NCBI RefSeq assembly: GCF_037975245.1
Contig: NC_092583.1
Coordinates: 8,455,764-8,519,763, forward strand
Source: Apostichopus japonicus
Lineage: Eukaryota > Echinodermata > Holothuroidea > Aspidochirotida > Stichopodidae
Direction of reading: 5' to 3'
Length of the DNA stretch: 64,000 bases
The notes under the pieces were generated by a model. That model had not been told where the DNA came from. It saw only the letters and a list, made by a program, of their open reading frames with translations, and ran no database searches. Shown here piece by piece: positions 1 through 14,464 of this stretch. Position 1 is the first letter of the stretch; each line of letters begins with the position of its first letter. The translations under genes were made by a program, and so were the position numbers.

Positions 1-1053
1 AGGGAAGATTCGTTCTCATCTAATGATGACAATCCTGCCGACAAGTACAACTAACTTCAAGCCCTCTAGGCTATATTCCCTTCTGGTCCACTAATGTTTG
101 CACAAGTTAACACATATATTCATAATACTCTCTCATAATAATGCCCTTTCAAGTGTGAATAATTGTTTTCTGGCAGAATTATGCCATCCCCGCCATCAAC
201 TTTCCTGTCAAACAAATTTTCGCTTCTGCCCAGGCAGACATTTTCCCTCTTATTGCTGCTATGGTATTCAGAGTGATGGCACATGATTAACACTTGTATC
301 CAAGGACTCGTGTCTAGTCAGATGAACGGACGAAGACGGCGATCAACGGGGTATTGCTCGCACGTTCAAGACCGGTGCAAACTATTACTTTATATTGCTA
401 GGTAGGGAGGAGAAGTTTAACTCATACTTGGTTAGAGGGTCCCTGGGGGTATGGGCCAGGTTGGATAGAGAGGATAGGTTGAAGTGAGACGGGGCGAGGG
501 GAGGAACACCAGTGGAAGTGATAGCAGCAGTTATCTTGCGGAAGAGGGAAGAAGAAAAGGAAACTGAGGGAAATGAGATGGACTGGAAGGGAGACAAAAG
601 GGATCAAAGGAAAGAAGTGAAAGAGAAATAATGAAGGAAAATTTCTCTTACATATTTGCACAGGATCAATGCAGAAACACAGTAAGTTTTATTTTGTGTG
701 CCTTCGTTTGAGGAAGAGAATGTGAGAGGAAAATAGGGGTATGGGGAGGGTTGAAGGCTTGCACATAACTTCTTTGGAAGAGGATTGTAAATATGGTGTT
801 CTTATTCACTTTACCGTAAACATTTTGCATTGGTTGCAGAGTGAGCTAGTGAATACAGTAGGTGGAGACAGGTAAGTAATGAGAGAAATGGTCATAAATT
901 ATATGAGAATTTAGCTTCCCTAGTTGAGGAATCAATTCAGCAATGGTCTACAGATAAGTCTTCTTGACTGAAAGAGAGCAGCAGCACATTACACACAGAA
1001 AAAAAACTGAAAGCAAAACTCTGCTTCCTTGGGAAGGAAGCCATGCAGCCCCC

Positions 1054-1078
1054 AATAGCTTAATTTAATTAAGCTATT
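1054..1078. repeat. 12 bp perfect palindrome
   Basis: AATAGCTTAATT and its exact complement around a single T. AT-rich, so chance formation is possible. Confidence 0.9.
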
Positions 1079-1500
1079 AATTAACCAATCAAAGGAGCAG
1101 GTTTATAAAACCCTTCCCGTAGTTCTGGTTACCAAGGTTTGACTGATCAATATGAGACATTCTACTGTTTTGGACTATTGACTGTCCACAAGAATCAACC
1201 ATTACTACACTACCTTAACTGTACACTAAAAACGGAACAAAGTTTCAAAGAAACCAAAGCCGTCCCAGTGAAACTGCAAGAAATAAAGAGCCTGTGCTTC
1301 ATATTAGGTTATTAAGTTTTAACAGGACATGAAACATTGGCATGTAATCATATAGTGCAATATTTACTCAATAGGTGGGAAAAGTTTGTCGTCATAGTAA
1401 CACATGTATCAACTTTTGGCAAGCATATATATTCTGCATAAGACTGGGATACATGTATCAAACTGGGAACAAATTGCATTCATAGAAGATCAAGGCAACT

Positions 1501-1516
1501 GGGGGGGGGGGGGGGG
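1501..1516. repeat. poly(G) run of 16, one of many in the window
   Basis: Other long G or C runs lie at about 5383, 7268, 7951, 9327, 12580, 15802-15815, 16621-16635, 39882-39898 (17 G), 41945, 44101, 48374, 48708, 51857, 53979 and 54624. Several sit inside transposon copies; others are not near any repeat I can define. Confidence 0.95.
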
Positions 1517-3095
1517 CGGAGGGGAGCAGTGAAATATGCCCTTCGAACTTTGTAATTGAGAGTAGGCGTAGCAAGTAACATAAATCCATGCACTCCCTCA
1601 AAAGTAGAATATATTCACAAATTATCTAGCAATTTGTTATATTTATGACCCTTAACTGAATTTGGTTCCGGGAGAGATTGAACTGCCAACTACCATGAAC
1701 AGCAGTCACTGGTTAATGCCCAAATGTCATTGACATTTCTAAATTATACAGACAGTCAGAATTTTGTTTTGGATCATCTCTCTGAGGAGGGGGAAGGGGG
1801 AGGGGGAAGGGGGTGGGAGAGGTGGGAGCAGCTGACTTGCTGTTTAGTGGAGAGAAAGGGGCAGAGAAACCCATCATGGTCTCAATTTGTGGTCTCAATT
1901 CATGAACTTTGCACCGATGTCAATGCACAAGCAGTAAAAGCCCACCGTTCCTTGCTGTTTTCTTAGGGCATCATCTCCCCTATTTTCTCCCCGATTCTCT
2001 CCGACAGTCGATACCATTTCGCTAATGTATTTCATTAGACGGTGAAAGTGACCTCCAAAAACCACTTCGCAGCGGGGTATTTTTTTCTTTTAACCCCTTT
2101 GCTCTTTTCTCTCATCGTAAAAAACAATCCCCATCTACATCATCAGCTGCTTCAGAGATGTCCAATCAAAATATAATTTACTCATTCTCTTTACAGGCCC
2201 ATCATCTCAATGTCATCCACTTTGTCGAGAGGAGTTCTGAGGATTTTGAACAAATAACGATGACCGAGATGGAGAGGAAATAGCAGAAAAATAATCATGC
2301 AACTTCAAAGCAGATTCAGATTTCTAAGGCAAAATTGAGTGTAATTCATCTATTTTACACAGTTGCCCAGTTGTATCAATTCCACTATTGAGAATACATA
2401 ATCTGTCACTTCCCACTATCTAGAACTGGGTCGTAAAGCTACTGCAATAGCCAATATGAAGGTCTTTCTCTATCATTGGGATGCAGGTTCCACCCAAAAG
2501 GAGATTGGGGGAGGGGGAGATTGGGGGAAGGGGAGATGGGGACTTGGACAATTTTTTTGCTTTCATAACCCCAATCTTGTGTTTACAAACAGCCCTGTGG
2601 CAAATTATCACTACTTTATCATTACAGTATATTGAATAACTTATTTTACGACATTACCACAGAGAAGCACACTAAATAGCCCCAAAATGAGTTTGGATCC
2701 ATTAATTCCCAGGGTAAAGGGGGGCAGTGGGTGACCATGGCTTTATCTCAGGGTAACCGCTGTCATTTGTTTTGCAACCAAACCAACAGGAAATACCAGG
2801 TGCTCCTGATAAGGTAAGCGCAACCTTTCAGAATTTACCCATCAATAATGACTGTTCTTCCAATCCCAACCCTACTCAACTCTTTAAGGACTTTATCAAT
2901 CTCTCCTAGATCAATTAAAATAGCAAACTTTTTACCCTCCTTTTCACATATATAATGACTGAATGAAGCAAAAATTTTCCTGCATTTTCCAAGGATTTTT
3001 AGTATTAACTAATACAAGGTTAACCTTTCACCCTTCTGGCTTTTTATTTTTTTCCCACAATAATCATTCCATTTTTTTTTTTTTTCTCACTACAG

Positions 3096-3118
3096 GTTGT
3101 GACCCCAAAGGTCACAAC
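3096..3118. repeat. 9 bp hairpin GTTGTGACC/GGTCACAAC
   Basis: Perfect arms with a 5 nt loop. Another GGTTGTGA word follows at about 3137, so part of the motif is repeated. Confidence 0.8.
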
Positions 3119-5763
3119 AGGTATGCAGCTACCACAGGTTGTGATAGATTTCCCTCAGTGATAAAATGTCAATATGGAGGAGGAAAGAGGAGACACACAT
3201 ACACACACACAAGCCATCAGATAAGTGCAAAAATTGAAAGGGAAAGTAAGAAATGACCCACAGTGGTGGTACATCAGGTGCAAAGATCAGCTGGAAAAGC
3301 AAGGTATGGCAATGAAGGACATTGGATCTAAAGAATTATCTACCCTGGGCCAATTCCAATATGGTGGGAGGAGAGAGTGGGTGGAGTAAATCTATGGAAT
3401 TAATTTGTTTTGAGGATGTTTTGAGAACCCATGATTTAAAGGGTGTGAAGACTCCCGCAAAAAGAAACGTCTAATGCCAGTAATTTCACCTAGTTCGAAT
3501 GAGGTGTAACAGAAGTGTTAAACACTACCATCTATCCCAGAAGATACACACACAGCTTGCTACCATCGGTAATTAGACACTAGTGTACAGTCAGTACATA
3601 CAGCTGCGGTCAATACCCACAGCACAGTATACAAACGATACAGCGATGGATATCTCAGGTCCAGCTAAAGATCACGTTTCATTACTGTCTGCATTTTGTA
3701 GCGACACGAACAAAACGTCACTTGCAAGCGACAAAAAGGTTCAGATTTTTCAGATGGCCACACGTGGTTTGGGGCGAGTCTTCAATGCCTTTAACCATCA
3801 AGGAGGAGTGACATGGAGGAACAGCAATGTTCAGTACCTTAACAAACATTTCTGTGACATTTATAACAGAAACAGTCCATACTATGCACATTGTAATGCA
3901 ACTGTACAGTAGATCTTCTAGGGCAAACAGTCAAGTGCTTGGTGGTTTAATGTGCAGCAACTCGATGACGAATTACGCTATTTGGGAAAAACATCCTTAA
4001 CTGTACTTCCTTATGCTTGGGGCAATTAGCCAAGACATTTTTGAAGAATTGGTTAGTCATGTATTACTTTCCAGTCCAAGCTCAAGAAAATACAGCAACT
4101 GTATACAAGGTGACAAGCCATCTTAGACCTCACTGGAAATTAAAACTTACACTTTGCTCCACTTCCAGGGTGATTTCCCTCTAGATAGCAACTACCACTC
4201 TAACAAAACATTTACAAAAAGGGCTAGTTGGTTTATGTGAACACTATACACCAGGAAGTTAGGGATTTTCCCCCTATTGTAATAACTCATGGGGTTATCA
4301 ACATTTTAACCTTCCACAGGTTTTGTTTTTTACATTCCCTTAACTATACCTATTTCCTTCCCAGTCCCCCCCAAACCTGACCTAACCCACCCCACCCCAT
4401 CCCTTGCCTCGTCCTTCTCACTTTTTATCTCTTATTTGGCCCCACCAACTACGCTGGTCAAATGAATCCAACTATATTTTCACTGACCAAAACCCATTCT
4501 CATATTTCTAACTCAGGACAAATTACTGAACATGGTACATATTACTCCTCCTGAAAACAACAGGGATTTCCAGAAGATAAGGAATCCCTAAGTAGCAGAT
4601 AGGAAGGGAGGTTTTGAATTACTGTCATATGGGCAATGTAGTAATTGTGACCTATTCCCAAATTCCTGTATGTCACCAAAACAAACACTGCTTGATTGAC
4701 TTTTAAAGCAACATATCATCCACTCAAAATTCAACTTTTACAAAAATTTGTTATCTAGGATTTTTATACATTTTATCACATAATACATACACAAGTTGCT
4801 TTCTTTTTTCAAATGCCAGGAGTTTTTACCTTTTAGTATAGTATTTGCCATGGGGCATTTTAGTTGCACACAATTGATGCATGCCATAAATTCTAACCTT
4901 TGTGTAAAAATGTTTTACACTCAATAGCAAGTTTCTTGAAAATTTTAAATGGCAGGTGTGATCATTAATAGACCTCTTTAAAGAGGATTGACATAAGACA
5001 CAGAAATAATTTCTGGTTGACTTTCAGGGTCAAGTAGTTTGGTGTACATGGAGGGACTCCTGAGATACAAAAGGAATGGTCAAGCTATCAATTTACAGAT
5101 GGCAGTCTGTTTTTGTTCAGTTTAAAAAGATGGCTCTTCATACAATCTGAAGGAGTTAGAATAAATTTGAGTGATATATTTTGGCTTCAAAACGAGGAAA
5201 AACACAAACCCTAACATCGTAACCACCGACCCGATTGGTTTATAAGATAAAACAGCTTCCAAAAAGATCTAAGAGAAAAAACCGTATTCCATTTGGGAGA
5301 TTTTGTTATTTACATTCCTTCACAAACAAGGCTGAAGACTTGATCAAGTATAAATCATCGAGCCACACACATCCTTCAATTCCCCCCCCCCCCCTCCATT
5401 TTTAAATGTTAATTTTCTCTAATGGATATGGGGGTTTGTCTAGTGCTGAATCTAAAATATTGAAGCTCTTAACATGACCTCCTAATGATGGCACTTGTTT
5501 CAGTTTCAACACTAAGTTTTGTTAAAATTTTAACTTTAAACAAAATTATGGAAAAAAAAACAAAGGGAAAGAAAAGGTTTTCAGATGCTAGGTGGCAATA
5601 TAGACATCAGAGAATTACAACTCTTCTCCCCCTTTTTTCAAAAATAAAAATTTTAACAACGGATGATAACCTTAATTGGCTCCTAAAGCAAGTGAAAGAA
5701 AAAACATGACTTGGACGTTAGGTTTTACCTTCTAAGCTATAATGAGCAAACATCTCTTGACCT

Positions 5764-5765
<2 letters not shown>

Positions 5766-5803
<38 letters not shown>
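5766..5803. repeat. (GACA)n microsatellite
   Basis: Nine to ten uninterrupted AGAC/GACA units. Simple tandem repeat with no gene nearby. Confidence 0.97.
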
Positions 5804-8544
5804 TACATAGACACAGAAAGAGGAAAACAGGGATATACTATCAGAATTTAAGGAAAAAAAAGTTTACAGTAGGTCATAAAAGTAGAAATTGTATTGATAT
5901 AATCACACCAAATGGTATTGTGTTGACCTAAAAAAAACCTGCATCAACATTTTTTTGCAAAATCTGACATAGAAATTGCCAGAAAAAGTACTTATTGATA
6001 GGAAATACCTAAATCAGGAAGTTTAAAAAGAGCTGCACATTAATGAGCATACAACTATATCTATTATTTATTCGGCTTGCATGTCTCAATAGGTCAACGC
6101 CAGATTCGGTATCGATCGATAGATTCAGTATCCTGCGAGGGTTTTGTGTGGAGTAAGTACGTACTATAACCTGCTGCTGTAGTACTAGAGCTTTTTATGG
6201 AATGAGAAAGTCTGTTATAACCAACACTCGCTGTTTAAGCTTTTACACTAGACTCTCACAATTATACTCCATAGAACGTTTTGTTAATGAGTTCCAGATA
6301 CTCAATATCTCTCTGTTTCAATTTGAAGCTGCTTTCCTTTTTCAATAGAAAATAGTTAAGCCGTGTTATATAGTTTGAACTATATAACCAGACTGCCGAG
6401 CTACAATCGATCATATAGAATGTCAGAATGATCTATAACTTAGAAACTCCATAAGAGATATAGGTATGTTTTCATTTCTTTAGGAGGGGTGGGGAGGGGG
6501 TAGGAGACGAGATGTACAGGACCAGATGAACAGGGCGAGAGGGGAAGGATACTGGATATTTGCATGAACAGTTAGACAGGAAAGTGTCATATATGTGGAC
6601 ACATATGCATAACACTGTGCACGAAACTCTTTAGCAGAAGGCAAATGGCCAGTGCTGTAAGCCCAGAAGAATTTCAACAAGCACAAAGACATATGGGGGG
6701 AAAAAACTATCCAACCAACTTGACATGTGACTTGTTGTTTAGTCCAACAAAGTGTCAATAGTCCAAAATACTCTTCAGGGTACTACAACGAGTACTTCAC
6801 CTGCCAAGTACCACACACAGTACCACTACATTGCTGTAGACGACTTAAAGTGAACCAAAGAATTTCTATTCACAAAATGGTCTTGTTATCTATATCAACC
6901 AATTCTTTTGAAAGAAATCACAACTTTTCCATGCAAAAACAAAAGTTTAGAGGAAGGCTTCTCTTTGCTTGTTATAACTTTGAATGCTTGCAACCTAGTA
7001 CAAACCACTTTACTGAATCGCTGCCAAATTCTTTAACACCAACCACTCAGAATATTTGGTTTCTATGGTAATAACAAACCTAGGCTTTCTTACCCCAGCA
7101 TAAACATTTTAGTAATCACCAAGGGATGATAACTCAAAAACCAGACCAAAAGTGAAAGTAGAAGTCCTAAGGGTTCCTACCCACATATAACAAGACACAT
7201 ACATCATGCAAACTTGTAAGAAATGTCTACCCATCTACAAAACAACATACCTTTGTATATGGCAAAGAAGAATCACCCCACCCCCCCCCCCCCTCTGGTT
7301 TTACAGTGAGTGATAACCATGAATGAAATAATAAGTTCCTGTCATTCTAAAGCCAAAGTATGTTTTCAGTGAGTGACCTATTTGTAAAAGCTGTTTACAA
7401 TGGCACTTCAGACAGCTAATGTTAAGCAGCACAATCTGCCATTAAAAACTCCACATAAAAGTGTACAGTTTTCAAAGCACTCTTCAATCTGCATATTAGA
7501 ATGCAAGGTAGGCTAGCGGAAAAGTAGAGTCAATCAGAAGAGAAATCCCTTCCATTGTATAAAAACTTCAGCAGCCTGCCCTGGGACAAGAAGCTTAGGT
7601 TATCTATACAGATTGAGAGAGGGGGGAAAAACAACCTAACAATAGAACAGAGATTGTTCACTGGGGCTTCAAAATGAAGACAACACCTAATTGACTAGTA
7701 AAAAAGACTACTGAAATGGACCCTTTACTGCTACTGGATCATTTGAAGCATGCTTCCCTCACATGATGGAAATGTGAAAGAAGATCATGCCCTAGGTATG
7801 TATACCAGAAAGCAAAATTTAGAACTTACAAATCTTTCGCAAACGACTAAATATTCATTTACGAGTATTTGATGGCACATAAAGTTCTGAGAGAAGATTG
7901 CCAATTTCATGTGTTGGCAGAAACATGTTTTTTTTTCCTTCTTTTTTTTGGGGGGGGGGGGGGAGTGAAGGAATCAACTGGATAGCATCATTGTTTACCC
8001 AATAAACAAATTAACCTCTAATTGAGCTGCAAGTCCAAAGGCCATGTCTGGATGAGAAGTCACCTCATCGAGACCCCACGACATTTTCCTGGATCGAATT
8101 TCACGGCAAAGAAAAAACTAAACAAACACAGCAACTTCGTTTACCCCCAGAGTGACCTTACAATGTTATCACCAGATCAATGCAAACACACAGACGGACG
8201 CAATGGGAAACTAAGCGAATTGGTATAATCAACTAGGCCTCTTTCAGGGCCCCAGTTGGCCCTTCAAACTGCCAGAGACTGAATTCACATTCGTCTAAAG
8301 AATCCTCGAGCCTCTGTCTTAATGACGAGCAGCTGACCGTCCGCCGAGACTCGAAGGATACGATTAGACTCACAAATAAGCGTAGAGGGTATGCTGGTCA
8401 AGGTATCACTCGCAAGGGCATGAGTTGAATGCACCCCAAAGAATCAACCCCCCGAGATCCCAGGTACCTCCAGGTTGACAGGTGAGGTTTACCCTGAAAA
8501 AAACTTCAGAGGAGAGATTCTTGAAGAGGGAAGAAAAAGGTTGT
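5804..8544. other. no gene recognised, 5804-8544
   Basis: AT-rich, with homopolymer G/C at 7268 and 7951. The last 500 bp (8020-8460) is less AT-rich and lacks repeats; it could be a conserved noncoding block, but nothing in it can be named. Confidence 0.55.
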
Positions 8545-9106
8545 ACTTTTGCTGCACTAATGTCTAAGTTCTAACTGCCACATGAATCTGAATGTGATGG
8601 CACATGTACTTTTAGTGCACTAATGGCTAAGTTCTAACTGCCACATGAATCTGAATGTGATGGCACATGTACTTTTAGTGGCACCCTAATGTCTAATTTC
8701 TAACTGCCACATGAATGTGATGGCACATGTACTTTTAGTGGCACCCTAATGTCTAATTTCTAACTGCCACATGACTGTGACAGCACATGTACTTTTAGTG
8801 CACTAATGGCTAAGTTCTAACTGCCACATTAATCTGAATGTGATGGCACATGTACTTTTAGTGGCACACTAATGTCTAATTTCTAACTGCCACATGCATG
8901 TGACAGCACATGTACTTTTAGTGCAGTAATGTCTAAGTTCTTACTGCCACATGAATCTGACTATGACGGCACATGTACTTTTAGTGCACTAATCTCTACG
9001 TTCTAACAGCCACATGAATCTGACTGTGACGGCACATGTACTTTTGCAGCGCCAATGTCTAAGTTCTAACTGCCACATTAATCTGAATGTGATGGCACAA
9101 CTGCAC
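8545..9106. repeat. 60 bp minisatellite, about nine units
   Basis: Units share CACATGTACTTTTAGTG, then CTAATGTCTAAGTTCTAACTG, then CCACATGAATCTGAATGTGATGG. The unit is about 60-64 bp, with small indels between copies. Each unit holds an imperfect palindrome between TGCCACAT and ATGTGATGGCA. The minus-strand open frame through its right end is a translation of the repeat and not a gene. Confidence 0.93.
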
Positions 9107-12100
9107 TCTGTGGAGGTCATCACTAGTAAATAATGATCACTTGCGTTGTCATGGACACAGTCAGGACAAAGTACTTCCAATTTTGAATTATGTCAATCTA
9201 AATATTGATTACAAAATTGACTGTTTGGCTCACAAAGTTACATCTTCCTGAATTTACCATTTACCTTATATGCTATTTTTCTGTATGCAAGTCCATTTAA
9301 AGTCTCATTTTTTCCCCTTTGGAAGGGGGGGGGGGGGTGGGCGGGTGGGAGAGGGAGGATGGTTTTATATGTTCCTCCATGATAAGACCATCCAATAGTT
9401 GCACAATTAATTACATTTATCCATCAATGACAGAGATCTATGTGATTACAAATCTTTGCCTACTCTTTTTTTCTTTCTTCTCTTTTTGTGAGTTCTAAAA
9501 CTAGTGAATCCAATGAACAAAATTACTTTAAAACAGTCTTGTCCATGTAATGTCGGGTTTAAAATTACTCATTTTGCATATACATTTATTTTCAATATAT
9601 TTCCATTATCCCTAGTGCACTGTTGGTGAAATGAGTTTATAGCAGATTGTTTCCTCCACGTCGTCGGTTTACTATGAAATGTTGGTAACACCACTGACGA
9701 CTCACAAGAGTGCACTGAAATTACCACAATGTAAACAGCAAGTTGTGAATTACAATAAACCCATAGCTTTGTAAGCGGCACAGTGTACTTATTGATCTCC
9801 AAATTCAAGCTACTGTATGCCATTAATATACAATATACATTACAAACACCTAAAGTACTGTGAGGGGTGACCTTGTACGGAAAAAAAAAATTGCAAAGAC
9901 ACTTAACCCTGCTTGGTGTGCAACCATTGTTCAACCAAGTGGAGCACTATGGGATTTTTTCTTTCCTTTCATATTGCTGATATAAAGAGCAGCACAGTTT
10001 GACATCTCTGCCAGGCCTACACAAAGTGCACTTCACATGTGTTATCTAGCTGCTGATGGGTAAACAGTACTTATTAAACAAGATATTGACTACATAGGTT
10101 ACACAGTTTAAACCCAAATGCCATATCCCAAGATCAAAGTAGAATCATTGAATAGTGCGACGTATCATGTCAAGAAACAAGGAAGAAAAAAAAAAAAAGA
10201 ATCCGACATTACTTCCTGTCCCGCAAAAGGATGTAATTAGCTAGTAGTTGGGCTAATAAATTACTTACAATAACAATACACTTCCATACGAAAACATTAA
10301 ATGTTTAAAAACAATGACATTGATGAAGCACAACTGGGGGAAGAAACATTGCTTATCAAACAAAACCTGTCTATATTGTATTCAGCATAACATGTGATAG
10401 AGCCAGCTATGATGAACGGAAACCCTCTTCCATATCCCTGCAAGCCAATTCGATCAGTCGTTCAGAAAAGGACCAGGGGAGACTTGGAACAAGTCTAACA
10501 CCGCTAACACCACTGGGCAGAATGGATAATGTTCACAGAAGGAATACAGGCAAGAGAAACATGGCGATATATACTGTATAAATATGCAAATGGATTTTTA
10601 ATCACTCCTGACTAAAAGGAGGCCTGACAGCTGTACAAACCAACCTAAGTTGATATTTATAATACAACGTGAAATGTTATTTGTAGCTGTTGTGGATTGG
10701 ACGGAAGAGACTTGACAGTTCAGTTTAATACAGGTATACCATTACATGATACCGATGAAAATCTCAGGTAGAGTGTTAATATTACATTGTTATCTCAGTA
10801 TCAGATCATGATAGGATAGTATCATGCATGCATGCATGCATTTACCAGCAAAGAGGTGTCCCTTCGGTACCTGTATAAAAGAGCAGCCTAATCACATGAC
10901 GTACTCTCTTTGGTCTAACTGCATAATTTGAGGGAGGGAGGGGGGGGGGGACAGATGGCCAAGACTGCCATTCCTTGCCACCAATAGCAAATGGAGATCT
11001 CTCACTAAGGGGTGTTTATGAACCAAACATGTAATTTACTGACACAAAACTTTTCACTCCGGTTGTTTACGTTTTCAGACTTTGAACTGGCACTATTTCC
11101 CAAAAGTGGATATTCAAGAGGCAAAAATCCTGGGACATTATAGCAAGTTATTTAAGGGGCCCCAACTTGAATTTATAAATTGACTCAAGTGGAGGTGGGC
11201 AAACAGACACATCCATACAGCTCTTAACAGTACACAATAACTGTATGCATACCCACGGGAAAGCTGTACCACACAGGGATCCCTTTCTATAAAACTATGA
11301 AATTCAAAATTCAATCAGTACAGAGTCAAAGAGATTAATTTAAGAAGTCAAGTGACCGGAATCTCAAGCCATGGTTCTGTTAATAAGTAACTTGCTTCGG
11401 TTGCAGCATACTATGCAAATGTCAGGGAATAGCCATGGGGACTTACATGCACCATCCAAACTTCCTAACTGAAGAAAGGAACTTTTGACTCAAACCGAGT
11501 TGTACCCATGAGAAAAAAATATTCTGGATTCACTTTAAAATGTTTGACTCATCAAAAAAAAAAAAAAAATGAAAAATGCTGTAATTTGCAAGAGGACCAG
11601 CAAAATGACAAATCACAACGAGGATCACATTTTTGTCTGAGTTTCACCATTTTTGATGATCAGACGATCCAGATAAATATAACTATCTGAAACATTAAAC
11701 GGGAAATGAGGGCGCTTTCTGCCAGGGGACGGATCCAGAGGTTCTATGCCCTTGAGATGTGCAGCAGAGTTGATTGAATTACCAACTTTAATATAAGAAG
11801 AACGGAAATTACACCATTTCTACCAATCGCAAAAGCTTGAGGAAGAGCTTATGTGAAAGGTTACATAACTAAATGCGTTGAGGTTATAGGGCAATCCGCA
11901 ATGGATACAAGACAACAAAAACAGTACTTAGTTATAAATACTAAGATCATAGAGAGGGCAAGTTATAGCCTTATTCCAAGTAAAACCATTCAGGAAAACA
12001 GCAGGATACCTCTTACCCCGTTTAGGTTTCCATGCATGCGTTTTGCATAGTCACGTATTTGGTGGGTTCCCAAAAACCAACCCAAACCATCCAGGAAGGA

Positions 12101-14220
12101 AAACTAGTCTTCCTAGCCTTCCTTCCTTTAGGAGTGCCCTCCCACATATTGGATTGTGGAGATTATATACAAACAGTACATTGTTATTGCCCAATGTGAG
12201 ATGATCTTAAAGGATGTTCTGGAAGTATAGAACCATGACGGTAATCCACCTCTGTCTGATGGCATTACTTGTTTCGGTCGACAAGGGAGTCAGTCGCAAG
12301 CATTTAACTTTGAATAAATTACAAAGGTAGACTTCTTAGGTTCAGCAATACATAACAACAATCTGGCAGACTTTTAAAGGGGAAATTTTACATAAAAAGC
12401 TTCATAAAAAGCACAACAAAAAATAAATTAAAAATTAAAAAAATAAAAACCTTAAACTTGTTGTTTGATTGAATATTTTGAGAGAATTCTGCAAAAATTA
12501 ATAATTATCCAAAGCAAATAGTGTAATATTGTGCAAATTTGAGTTAACTTACAAGCAATGCCATCTGCATCTGACATATTCCCCCCCCCCCCTCCCCCCA
12601 ATACCTGACCCACCATGCATAGTCTCCATTGTCACCATGTAGAGGAGCCTCTCTAATTTAGAATGGCTGAGTAGATTTAAGCACCACCAGAGGCAGATAT
12701 TGCAACTTCATATAGCAACTTTAAAAAGAAAATATTTTACAACTAAACCAACAAGACCAGTCTATGCCATGGTAGGTAAGATCATACTGTTAAATTACAG
12801 ATTTTTTAACAGATTTGAACAGGATTTAATTGCAGGATTTTAACAGATATGTTTAGATAGAAACCACACTGTTGAGTGGGGGTGACTTGACAATATACCT
12901 TTGAAAATGAAGATTTTGCTTTGTCATAAGTTTCATATGGTATGGTCTTGTGCATATGCATACAGTATACACCAACAACAACTCTTTGAAGTAAACTCCC
13001 ACTCAAAGGAAGCCCACAATCACATAGCAAGCATTTCATCAAGTTTCACGCTATATATAAGTTTCCTGCGTTGAATTTAGATGGATCCACTTTTAGTTAT
13101 TAACAAGTATGTTGTAATCCCATTCTGTGTTGGGTTTCAGGTAACAAACCACAATCAAAAATGGGTTTGATCTAAACAAATAAACTCACAATCATATTGA
13201 AATTTGTCACCTGAACACACCTTCCATATATCTTGTACTGTCAATTCACAGAATCTCAAACCACAATGGAAAACACTGTTAACAGAATTTGTGTTTCAAC
13301 TTGGAATGATCTGGCAAATCTGCACGCCGCACAAGTTTATGAGGGGATTTTGGTCAGGCCATCACAAGAACAACCTTACAGTTCTTCCAACCTTCTTTTC
13401 AAATGTATTTTTTTCACTCCCTAATATTCAAGGATTCTTTACATGCTGAAAAATTGAAGTTGTGCAAGAAAGATCACCACCTATAAACCCCCAAGTTGAA
13501 AGATCCCCTGCCTATAAACCCCATTATATTCCTTGAAATGTCTTTAATCTTCCCAACAAAACAAATTCCTGGGAGTGCTCTTCAATACAGGACATCAAAC
13601 CAGATTTCATTGGATAGTTTCTGAAATCTGTGACAGGCAAGAGGATCTTATTGTAGCCTAATTCCTTTGAATTGATTACCCCTTTGATTGTGAAATGACA
13701 ATAGCTGACCACAAAGAGTTGATGATATCCTCAATGAACCCCAGACTTCACCTTCATCCATGAAAATCTCACTCTTTTATCTTTCCAGATGAACCAAATC
13801 TCGGCCTCTCTATGGACTAATTCCTCTTTTGTAAGTGAGACTCTTATAGGGGGAAGATTTTAACCAAAGAAAGCCTCATGGGGGCTTCTTCTTTCTTTCT
13901 TTCTTTTTTTTTAGCCTGAAACTACTGAGAAATTTAACAATGGTCTGAGATCATTTCTGGATCTTCTTTTGAAAATGTAGTGTCTGAGTGTGGGCGAAAT
14001 GATGAACAGTGATTCTGGCAAACAGGACAAATACAAACGTTGCCAGGTGCAAAAGATTGTCCGAAATGCCTTGTTGCTATGTAAAACCACAGCTTGGAAA
14101 AAGCTTGGAAAACAGGGTCATGTTGACCAATCATCTGACATTAGTGAAAATGGCAAAATCTGAACTGCATTAATGTCATAAACTAGGCTAGGAAGAATGA
14201 AACTGATATTTCCCTTATAG
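9107..14220. other. no gene recognised, 9107-14220
   Basis: Only short chance frames, poly(A) stretches, G/C homopolymers at 9327, 10942 and 12580, and the ATGC microsatellite. Confidence 0.6.
10823..10842. repeat. (ATGC)n microsatellite
   Basis: Four to five CATG/ATGC units; self-complementary, so it can form a hairpin. Confidence 0.9.
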
Positions 14221-14464
14221 AGTGCTTTTACACTAAATCTGGATCTGATCTCCTGTTCAGGGTCACATCCTGTGCTCGAGATCAAGGCTGTAGTCGTAAA
14301 TGCAGATCATATCGGGATCTGTTCCTCCAATTTTGATCTTGGAAAGGGGGAGAAGCAGACCCTGAGCATGAGATGGAGCTTGTAGTATAAATGCTCTAGG
14401 GTCAACGGTGACTCGAGGATCAACAGTGAACTTTTTCAGATCAGATCCTAGTGTAAAAGCATCC
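14221..14464. mobile_element. MITE-like element with about 24 bp terminal inverted repeats
   Basis: Left end TGCTTTTACACTAAATCTGG then ATCTGATC; the right end read inward is TGCTTTTACACTAGG then ATCTGATC. The two ends pair over more than 20 bp with one small indel. The element is about 240 bp, with no open frame. The interior has several GATC-rich words in both orientations. No clear target-site duplication is visible, so the superfamily is open. Confidence 0.7.

Larger units (their letters stand above)
1..5765. other. no gene recognised, 1-5765
   Basis: Purine-rich GGGGAGG patches (430-760, 1785-1860, 2505-2545), a poly(G) run and small palindromes. An 88-109 residue frame near 3583-3912 has a good ATG context but no family resemblance. 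Nothing assignable. Confidence 0.6.

Noticed and set aside
3583-3912. 109-codon plus-strand frame with an internal ATG in good context
   Set aside because: No recognisable motif and no upstream or downstream gene signals; length is possible by chance in 64 kb.
8989-9180. Minus-strand 63-codon frame with repeated peptide
   Set aside because: Translation of the 60 bp minisatellite.
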